Part shown: positions 4,201 through 9,582 of the stretch, piece by piece
Numbering within the stretch: position 1 is the first letter of the stretch
How the letters are laid out: each line of letters opens with the position of its first letter
Origin: Rhodospirillaceae bacterium UBA6608
Lineage (GTDB): Bacteria; Pseudomonadota; Alphaproteobacteria; Rhodospirillales_A; Casp-alpha2
DNA length: 9,582 nucleotides
Assembly: GCA_002433335.1 (NCBI GenBank)
Contig: DJHY01000220.1
Location: 1 to 9,582, forward strand
Reading direction: 5' to 3'
Made by a program: the position numbers and the translations under genes
The notes under the pieces: model-generated
Told to the model about the DNA's origin: nothing
Databases searched by the model: none
Seen by the model: the letters and a program-made list of their open reading frames with translations, nothing else

Positions 4201-6975
4201 TTAGTGCGCTTCGTCCCAATTGGCGCCGGTGCCGACGTCGACGTCGAGTGGTACCGACAGGACGGCCGCGCCCGACATCACCCGGGCGACGACGGCGCGG
4301 GTCGCATCGACCTCGGCGTCGGGGACTTCGAAGATCAATTCGTCATGGACCTGCAACAGCATCCGCGCCTTCAGCCCAGCGTTGGTCAGGGCGTCGGGCA
4401 GGCGGATCATCGCCCGCTTGATGATGTCGGCGGCCCCGCCCTGGATCGGGGCGTTGATGGCGGCGCGCTCGGCGAAGCCGCGCATGTTGGGGTTGCGGTC
4501 GTTGATGCCGCGAACATGGACCTTGCGCCCGAACGGGGTGGTCACGAAGCCTTCCTTCTTGGCCTGTTCCTTGGTCCGTTCCATGTAGTCCTTGATGCCC
4601 GGATACTGTTCGAAATAGGCGTCGATGTATTCCCCGGCCTCGCCGCGCGAAATGCCCAGCTGGCGCGCCAGCCCAAAGGCCGAAATGCCGTAGATGATGC
4701 CGAAGTTGATGGCCTTGGCCCGGCGGCGGACCATGGGGTCCATGCCCTCGACCGGGATGCCGAAGACCTGACTGGCGGTCAGGGCGTGAATGTCCAGGCC
4801 GTCGTGGAACGCCTGCTTCAACGAGGCGATATCCGCGACATGGGCCAGCAGGCGCAATTCGATCTGCGAATAGTCGGCGGACATCAGGGTATGGCCGCGC
4901 TCGGGGACGAAGGCGGTGCGGATCTTGCGGCCTTCTTCGCTGCGGATCGGAATGTTCTGCAGGTTCGGATCGTTGGACGACAGCCGCCCAGTCGCCGCCC
5001 CGCTCTGCGAATAGTTGGTATGCACGCGCCCGGTCTTGGGATTGATCTGATTGACCAGGGTGTCGGTATAGGTGCTTTTCAGCTTGGCGAACTGACGCCA
5101 ATCCAACACCCGCTGCGGTAGGTCGTGGCCCTGCGCCGCCAATTCTTCCAGCACGTCCGCGCCGGTGCCATAGGCCCCGGTCTTGGTCTTCTTGCCGCCT
5201 TCCAATCCCATTTCGTCGAACAGGATTTCGCCCAACTGCTTGGGCGAGGCGATGTTGAATTCCCGCCCGGCCAGTTTGTGAATCTCGCCTTCCAGATCGG
5301 CCATGCGGGCGGCGAAATCGTCGCTCAGGCCCTTGAGAACCGTGGCGTCGACCTTGATGCCCAGACGCTCCATATCGCGCAACACGGGGACCAGCGGTCG
5401 CTCCAGCGTTTCGTAGACCGTGACCATATGTTCCGCGACCAGACGCGGCTTGAACATCTGGTGCAGGCGCAGAGTGATGTCCGCATCCTCGGCGGCGTAA
5501 TCCAGGGCCTTGTCCAACGGCACCTGGTCGAACGACAACTGCGATTTGCCGCTGCCGGTCACGTCCTTGAACTTGATGGTGTCATGGTCCAGGAAATCGC
5601 GCGCCAGCTCGTCCATGCCATGGCCGTGCAGGCCGCCGTCGAGCACGTAGCTGAGCAGCATCGTATCGTCGATCGGGCCGACCTCGACCCCGTAGCGGCC
5701 CAGGACCTGCATGTCGTATTTGATGTTCTGCCCGATCTTGAGGATCGACGGATCCTCGAGCATCGGCTTCAGCGCCGCCAGGGCGGCGTCCATCGGAACC
5801 TGTTCGGGCGCGGACCCTGCGTCTCCGGCATCGCCGCCCAGGTCCAATTGACCCTGCGGGGCGCTGGAAACATGAGCCAGCGGGATGTAGCAGGCCTTGC
5901 CCGGCTCCGTGGCCAGCGAGACGCCGACCAGCCCGGCCCCCATGGCGTCCAGGGCATCGGTTTCCGTATCGACGGCGATCACGCCGGTGTCGTAGGCCGC
6001 ATCGATCCAGGCCTGCAGGCGGTCCAGGGTTTGAACCAGCTCGTATTCCGTCTTGGCCGGGGCAGCGGGCAGGCCCGCGAGGGCGCTATCGCCCCCGGCC
6101 GCGCCACTCCCAAGGCGGCTTTCCACCGTGGTCGCCAGGGATTTGAAGCCCAGGTCGCGCAGGAAGGTCAGCAGCGTTTCGGGGTCCGGCGATTTCTTCC
6201 GCAGGTCGTCGATGGTGCGGTCCGTCGGCACGTCGTTCTTCAACGTCACCAGTTCGCGGGAAATCCGCGCCATGTCGGCCTGGATCATCAGGGATTCGCG
6301 ACGCTTCGGCTGTTTGATTTCCTCGGCCCGGGCCAAGAGGGTGTCCAGGTCGCCGTATTCGTTGATCAGCTGCGCCGCCGTCTTCACGCCGATGCCGGGA
6401 ACGCCGGGCACGTTGTCGGTTGAATCACCGGCCAGGGACTGCACGTCGACCACCCGATCGGGCCCGACGCCGAATTTCTCGACCACCTGTTCCGGGCCGA
6501 TTTCCCGGTTCTTCATGGCGTCGAACAGGACGACCTGCTCGTTGACCAGTTGCATCAGATCCTTGTCGGACGAAACGATGGTCACCTCGGCCCCGCGTTC
6601 CTGGGCCTGGCGGGCGAAGGTCGCAATAAGGTCGTCGGCCTCGAAGCCTTCCATGTCGACCGCGGCCACGTTCATCGCGGCGGTCGCCTTGCGGACCAGC
6701 TCGAACTGCGGAATCAGGTCTTCCGGCGGCGGCGGGCGATGGGCTTTGTATTCGGGATAGATGTCGCTGCGGAACGTCTTGCGCGCGCGGTCGAAAATCA
6801 CCGCGACGTAATCCGCTTCCGTATCCTCGACCAGCTTCATCAGCATCTTGGTGAAGCCGAACACCGCGTTGGTCGGGGTGCCGTCGGGCGCGCTCATCGG
6901 CGGCAGGGCGTGGTAGGCGCGGAAAATGAAGCCCGATCCGTCCACCAGAAAGACATGTTCGCGCTGATCGGTCAT
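4201..6975 (-). CDS. polA: DNA polymerase I (5' nuclease, 3'-5' exonuclease and polymerase)
   Basis: Pol I fills repair gaps and replaces RNA primers on the lagging strand. The product is 924 residues, against 928 in E. coli. The 5' nuclease domain (about 1-290) has LVDGSGFIFRAYHALPP, EADDLI (112-117), SSDKD (135-139), GDSTDNVPGVPGIG (183-196) and a helix-hairpin-helix. The proofreading domain (about 305-515) is intact: D336 and E338 in VDTETD, D421 in KYD, and Y493/D497 in YAAEDADITL. The polymerase domain (about 520-924) has NLQNIPIRSEEGRKIR, motif A with D701 (SADYSQIELR), motif B with K754, F758 and Y762, and motif C with H877-D878-E879 (QVHDELIFEVP). All catalytic carboxylates expected for the three activities are present. 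A Gly/Asp/Ala-rich insertion near 374-392 sits within the exonuclease domain. The ATG at 6975 has only a weak GGAT upstream. The zf-CHCC gene lies 97 bases upstream on the same strand. Confidence 0.98.
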   Translation of the reverse strand: MTDQREHVFLVDGSGFIFRAYHALPPMSAPDGTPTNAVFGFTKMLMKLVEDTEADYVAVIFDRARKTFRSDIYPEYKAHRPPPPEDLIPQFELVRKATAAMNVAAVDMEGFEADDLIATFARQAQERGAEVTIVSSDKDLMQLVNEQVVLFDAMKNREIGPEQVVEKFGVGPDRVVDVQSLAGDSTDNVPGVPGIGVKTAAQLINEYGDLDTLLARAEEIKQPKRRESLMIQADMARISRELVTLKNDVPTDRTIDDLRKKSPDPETLLTFLRDLGFKSLATTVESRLGSGAAGGDSALAGLPAAPAKTEYELVQTLDRLQAWIDAAYDTGVIAVDTETDALDAMGAGLVGVSLATEPGKACYIPLAHVSSAPQGQLDLGGDAGDAGSAPEQVPMDAALAALKPMLEDPSILKIGQNIKYDMQVLGRYGVEVGPIDDTMLLSYVLDGGLHGHGMDELARDFLDHDTIKFKDVTGSGKSQLSFDQVPLDKALDYAAEDADITLRLHQMFKPRLVAEHMVTVYETLERPLVPVLRDMERLGIKVDATVLKGLSDDFAARMADLEGEIHKLAGREFNIASPKQLGEILFDEMGLEGGKKTKTGAYGTGADVLEELAAQGHDLPQRVLDWRQFAKLKSTYTDTLVNQINPKTGRVHTNYSQSGAATGRLSSNDPNLQNIPIRSEEGRKIRTAFVPERGHTLMSADYSQIELRLLAHVADIASLKQAFHDGLDIHALTASQVFGIPVEGMDPMVRRRAKAINFGIIYGISAFGLARQLGISRGEAGEYIDAYFEQYPGIKDYMERTKEQAKKEGFVTTPFGRKVHVRGINDRNPNMRGFAERAAINAPIQGGAADIIKRAMIRLPDALTNAGLKARMLLQVHDELIFEVPDAEVDATRAVVARVMSGAAVLSVPLDVDVGTGANWDEAH

Positions 6976-7072
6976 GGGGAATCCATTGTTTCAGGCGGTT
7001 GGGCGGACAGGCCAAGGGCCCGGCGGGCGGTTCCCTGCCGAGGGGGCAAAGAAAAGAACCGAACGGCGCGGA

Positions 7073-7255
7073 TCAATGGCCGTGGGCGGCGATCGGGGCG
7101 TCCGGGTTCAGGCGATAGTGCCTGGAGCAATAGGGGCAGACGATTTCCGCGTGTTCGTCGAACTTCAGAAACACCTTGGGGTGGCCCAGCGCGCCGCCGC
7201 CCCCGTCGCAGGCGACGGTCGGGGTATCAACGTAGATGGGTTCTTCCGGGTCCAT
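7073..7255 (-). CDS. zf-CHCC zinc-finger protein (NDUFS6-like)
   Basis: This 60-residue protein is a compact zinc-binding module. The motif is C16-x8-H25-x14-C40-x2-C43, embedded in ACDGGGGALGHPKVFLKF and EIVCPYCSRHYRL, exactly the CHCC pattern (zf-CHCC family). The family includes the mitochondrial complex I subunit NDUFS6, and alphaproteobacterial relatives have been linked to NADH dehydrogenase. A role in complex I assembly or stability is therefore likely but not shown by this sequence. The start at 7255 is supported by GAGGA at 7266-7262, 6 bases before the ATG. The same frame is open upstream to about 7693, but that part is antisense to the ABC gene and has no family similarity. No nuo genes are in the window. 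The neighbour downstream is polA, 97 bases on, with no convincing terminator between. Confidence 0.88.
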   Translation of the reverse strand: MDPEEPIYVDTPTVACDGGGGALGHPKVFLKFDEHAEIVCPYCSRHYRLNPDAPIAAHGH

Positions 7256-7325
7256 GTCCAATCCTCGGCTCGCTAATGGGTGCGCCCCGGCAGCGGCCAT
7301 GACCGTTGACCCTGGGCTTGACCGG

Positions 7326-7353
7326 ATGATACCGATTGCGGCCCGACAATCAA
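7326..7353 (-). promoter_or_regulatory. Candidate sigma-70-type promoter for zf-CHCC and polA
   Basis: On the minus strand TTGATT (7353-7348) and TATCAT (7331-7326) are separated by 16 bases. They match TTGACA in 4 of 6 and TATAAT in 5 of 6 positions. Transcription would begin near 7319, leaving a leader of about 64 bases before the zf-CHCC ATG. This is the best promoter-like pair in the window. On the plus strand the same 168-base spacer offers only a weak pair for the ABC gene: TTGACC at 7306-7311 and GATACC at 7328-7333, 16 bases apart. Confidence 0.5.
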
Positions 7354-7423
7354 TACACAGCGGCATCATTCCGGCGCGAACGGCATTTCCGGCCGAACGC
7401 GGCGACGGCCCGCCGAGGAGCCC

Positions 7424-8440
7424 ATGACCGTCCCCAATTCCAACGCTCAGCCAGAATACGGGCCCGAAAACGCCGTCGAAATCAGCAATTTGCGCAAGGT
7501 TTATGGCCGCGGCGGCAACGTCCCCGGCTCGGACGGCAATACGGTCGCCGCGCTCAAGGGGCTCAGCCTGAACATCCCCCGGGGCTCGTTCTTCGCCCTG
7601 TTGGGCCCGAACGGGGCCGGAAAATCGACGCTGATCAACATTCTGTCCGGTCTGGTCATCAAAACCTCGGGCACGGCCCGGGTCTGGGGCCACGATATCG
7701 ACGCCGACATGCGGGCGGCGCGGCTGTCGCTGGGCGTGGTGCCGCAGGAATTGAACCTGGACCCGTTCTTCACGCCGCGCGAATTGCTCCAGGTGCAGGC
7801 CGGTTTGTTCGGCGTGCCCGCCGACCGCTGCCGCCCCGACGAGATTTTGGCCGCGGTCGGTCTGGCCGATAAGGCCGACGCCTATGCGCGCTCGCTATCC
7901 GGCGGCATGCGGCGGCGCTTGCTGGTCGCCAAGGCGATGGTCCATTCGCCCAAGGTCCTGATTCTGGACGAGCCCACCGCCGGGGTCGATGTCGAACTGC
8001 GCCGTCAGCTTTGGGGGACCATGCGCGACCTCAACGCGCGCGGCACGACCATCCTTTTGACCACCCATTATCTGGAAGAAGCCCAAGCCCTGTGCGACCG
8101 GGTGGCGATCATCAACCATGGCGAACTGGTCGCCTGTGACGAGACGGCGGGACTTCTCGCGCGGCTCGATTCCAAGGAAATGCTGATCACCGTCGACCGC
8201 GACGTCGACCAAGTGCCTACGGGCCTGACCGCCTTTCATGTCGAGATGCGCGGGCCGCGTCAGATCGCCGTGTCCTATCCGCCGTCACAGGCCCATTCCG
8301 GCGAAATCATCGCCGCCATTCAGGATGCCGGGCTGGTCATCACCAACCTGTCGACCAAGGAAGCGGACCTGGAAGACGTCTTCCTGCGGCTGACCTCGGG
8401 CGATCCGGACCTCGCCCCCGCGCAGGGCGCGGCCCGGTAA
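7424..8440 (+). CDS. ABC-2-type transporter ATP-binding protein, YadG-like
   Basis: This is the nucleotide-binding subunit of an exporter of the YadG/DrrA class. It would power a separate ABC-2 permease from the cytoplasmic side. The product is 338 residues. All motifs are intact: A-loop Y27, Walker A GPNGAGKST (61-69), Q-loop Q108 in GVVPQELNLDPF, signature LSGGMRRRL (158-166), Walker B VLILDEP (178-184), D-loop AGVD, and H-loop H215 in TTHYLEEA. The C-terminal 90 residues end with the DLEDVFLRLT phrase usual in this class. The wording around 100-235 is close to YadG. A Gly-rich insert (about 28-39) lengthens the loop after the A-loop tyrosine. GAGGAG lies only 3 bases before the ATG, a short spacing, but there is no better start. 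No permease gene is present on either side. The gene's TAA overlaps the ATG of the next gene, so they are coupled. The substrate is unknown. Confidence 0.93.
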   Translation: MTVPNSNAQPEYGPENAVEISNLRKVYGRGGNVPGSDGNTVAALKGLSLNIPRGSFFALLGPNGAGKSTLINILSGLVIKTSGTARVWGHDIDADMRAARLSLGVVPQELNLDPFFTPRELLQVQAGLFGVPADRCRPDEILAAVGLADKADAYARSLSGGMRRRLLVAKAMVHSPKVLILDEPTAGVDVELRRQLWGTMRDLNARGTTILLTTHYLEEAQALCDRVAIINHGELVACDETAGLLARLDSKEMLITVDRDVDQVPTGLTAFHVEMRGPRQIAVSYPPSQAHSGEIIAAIQDAGLVITNLSTKEADLEDVFLRLTSGDPDLAPAQGAAR

Positions 8441-9459
8441 TGACGCGCCGGGGCGCGGGGCGGCTGATCGTCCTGGCTCTTTGCGGCTTCTTATCCGCCT
8501 GCGCGGTGCCGCTGACCTATCCCGCCGGTCCATCCAAGGCCGAACCCCATTTCATGATGGATTGGTTCGTCGCCGGCGACGGCATCCGCCTGTCCGTGCG
8601 GTCGTGGAAGCCCGAGGGGCCGCCCAAGGCGGTGATCGTCGCGCTGCACGGCTTCAACGACTACTCCAATTTCTTCGCCGAACCGGGGGGCTGGCTGGCG
8701 GCACGGGGGGTGTTGTCCTACGCCTATGACCAACGCGGATTCGGCGACGGCGTGCGGCGCGGCCTCTGGGCCGGAACGGACGCTTACGCCCGCGACCTGA
8801 CCGATTTCGTCGCCTTGGTGCGGCGGACCCATCCGGGCCTTCCGGTTTATGTCCTGGGGGAAAGCATGGGGGGTGCGGTCGCCATCGTCGCCGCGACCGG
8901 TGCGGCCGGCGAGGGCGGGGAAAAGCCCGCCGCCGACGGCGTGATCCTGGCCGCGCCCGCCGTCTGGGGCCGGGCGACCATGACTTGGTATGAGCAGGCG
9001 GCGCTCTGGATCACGTCGCATACAATCCCGACCTTTCGCCTGACGGCGCAGGGGCTCAACATCCAGCCGTCCGACAATATCGAGATGCTGCGCGCCCTGG
9101 GCCGCGATTGGCAGGTCATTAAACGCACGCGGGTGGAAACCATTCACGGCTTGGTCGGCCTGATGGATCAGGCCCTGGCCGCCGCCCCTCGTTTCGACCA
9201 GACGGCGCTGATCCTTTATGGGGCCAAGGACGACATCATCCCCGACGGCCCGACCCTGGATTGGGTTCGCGGGCTTCCCCCGGCGGCGCGGGATCGGCAG
9301 ACCTTTGCTTTATACGAAGGCGGCTACCACATGCTGCTCCGCGACCTGGATGCCCAGGTGATCTGGGGCGACATCCTGTCCTGGATCACCGACCGCACCG
9401 CCCCCCTGCCGTCCGGCGCGGACATGCGGGGCCAGGCGGCAATCGCCCGGGGGCCTTAG
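8440..9459 (+). CDS. Lipoprotein alpha/beta hydrolase (monoacylglycerol lipase / lysophospholipase family)
   Basis: The product is 339 residues. It has a lipoprotein signal: R3-R4, a hydrophobic core at 9-17, and lipobox L18-S-A-C21, so it is probably anchored to a membrane facing the periplasm. The serine hydrolase fold (Hydrolase_4 type) follows. The oxyanion-hole segment is ALHGFNDYSNFF (68-79), then YAYDQRGFGDG (94-104), nucleophile S142 in GESMGG, acid probably D264 in LYGAKDDIIP, and H297 in GGYHMLL. The triad is complete, so activity on monoacylglycerol, lysophospholipid or a similar ester is expected; the substrate cannot be read from sequence. The start codon overlaps the ABC ATPase stop (TAATG), implying translational coupling and shared expression. 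The residues after about 325 look disordered. An alternative view is a general esterase with a housekeeping envelope role. Confidence 0.9.
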   Translation: MTRRGAGRLIVLALCGFLSACAVPLTYPAGPSKAEPHFMMDWFVAGDGIRLSVRSWKPEGPPKAVIVALHGFNDYSNFFAEPGGWLAARGVLSYAYDQRGFGDGVRRGLWAGTDAYARDLTDFVALVRRTHPGLPVYVLGESMGGAVAIVAATGAAGEGGEKPAADGVILAAPAVWGRATMTWYEQAALWITSHTIPTFRLTAQGLNIQPSDNIEMLRALGRDWQVIKRTRVETIHGLVGLMDQALAAAPRFDQTALILYGAKDDIIPDGPTLDWVRGLPPAARDRQTFALYEGGYHMLLRDLDAQVIWGDILSWITDRTAPLPSGADMRGQAAIARGP

Positions 9460-9460
9460 G

Positions 9461-9491
9461 GCTTGCGCGAAGACTAATCGGAAGCTTGCGC
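9461..9491 (+). repeat. Short direct repeat GCTTGCGC, 23-base period
   Basis: GCTTGCGC occurs at 9461-9468 and again at 9484-9491, just after the hydrolase stop. The 23-base period is close to two helical turns. It may be chance in GC-rich DNA. Confidence 0.35.
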
Positions 9492-9515
9492 AGGGCGGAT
9501 CGGCAAGGGTATGGT
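9486..9515 (+). promoter_or_regulatory. Weak candidate promoter for the tRNA gene
   Basis: TTGCGC (9486-9491) and TATGGT (9510-9515) are 18 bases apart and match the consensus in 3 and 4 of 6 positions. Transcription would start near 9523, about 37 bases before the tRNA, with a GC-rich stretch after the -10 box as is common at stringently controlled tRNA promoters. It overlaps the hairpin at 9493-9521, so the two readings compete. Confidence 0.22.
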
Positions 9516-9549
9516 CCGCCCGACCGCTGCGGGCCAGATCATCGCCCGC
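9493..9549 (+). repeat. Two consecutive inverted repeats between the hydrolase gene and the tRNA
   Basis: The first is GGGCGGA (9493-9499) with TCCGCCC (9515-9521), a 7-bp stem with a 15-base loop. The second is GCGGGC (9529-9534) with GCCCGC (9544-9549), a 6-bp stem with a 9-base loop. Neither is followed by a T run. They could be a Rho-independent-like stop for the ABC-hydrolase transcript lacking a U tract, or processing structures of the tRNA leader. Confidence 0.4.
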
Positions 9550-9559
9550 GCAGGCCAGA

Positions 9560-9582
9560 GCACCCGTAGCTCAGCTGGATAG
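9560..9582 (+). tRNA. tRNA gene, 5' part only, probably tRNA-Arg
   Basis: The last 23 bases read as the acceptor 5' strand GCACCCG, the U8 position, the D-stem and the conserved D-loop phrase AGCTGGATAG, which is also the internal A-box pattern. The sequence differs from the start of E. coli tRNA-Arg(ACG) by one base in the acceptor, so arginine is the best guess. The anticodon lies beyond the window edge and cannot be read. Confidence 0.85.

Noticed and set aside
4177..7302. Very long plus-strand open frames antisense to polA (4177-5121, 5125-6423 and 6550-7302, all in one frame)
   Set aside because: They mirror the codon phase of polA, where high third-position GC removes stop codons in the opposite frame. 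Their translations show Gly/Arg/Asp/His-rich composition without motifs and without ribosome binding sites.
7256..7693. N-terminal extension of the zf-CHCC protein to 206 residues
   Set aside because: The family is about 60-80 residues, a GAGGA site precedes the ATG at 7255, and the extension overlaps the ABC ATPase on the other strand.

Overview
The window looks like ordinary chromosomal DNA from a GC-rich alphaproteobacterium, probably a member of or near the Rhodospirillales. That placement is an inference. It rests on strong third-position GC, a FzlA-like GST-fold protein, a NDUFS6-like zf-CHCC zinc-finger protein, an MsrP/MsrQ pair, and a 'MNNLFCFGLGF' SDR start. No phage, IS, CRISPR or defence module is visible. 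The region is packed with genes, and the longest spacer is about 190 bases.

Layout from left to right. Bases 1-35 hold the first 11 codons of a minus-strand Rossmann-type gene that runs off the left edge. A secreted TPR protein (127-1005, +) diverges from it. The TPR gene converges on a GST-fold gene (1024-1692, -), probably the FtsZ-binding protein FzlA. A 192-base divergent spacer with an inverted repeat and a TATACT box leads into msrP-msrQ (1885-3571, +), the periplasmic methionine-sulfoxide reductase and its haem membrane partner. These converge on a minus-strand block. In its direction of transcription the block reads: zf-CHCC protein (7255-7073), DNA polymerase I (6975-4201), then an uncharacterised acidic helical protein (4123-3590). 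Rightwards from a 168-base divergent spacer run a YadG-like ABC-2 ATPase (7424-8440) and, translationally coupled to it, a lipoprotein alpha/beta hydrolase (8440-9459). The window ends in the first 23 bases of a tRNA gene, most likely tRNA-Arg.

Functional links. MsrPQ is a complete two-component repair system: electrons pass from the membrane haem protein to the Mo enzyme in the periplasm. Polymerase I has intact 5' nuclease, proofreading and polymerase motifs. The ABC ATPase has no permease in the window; its tightly coupled partner is a lipid-hydrolase-like lipoprotein, which is the most unusual arrangement here. The GST-like protein has lost the canonical glutathione-binding Glu-Ser pair, consistent with a structural rather than an enzymatic job.

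I did not find a clear undescribed system. The best leads are the permease-less ATPase/lipoprotein pair, the FzlA assignment, the uncharacterised protein downstream of polA, and several inverted repeats in the spacers.
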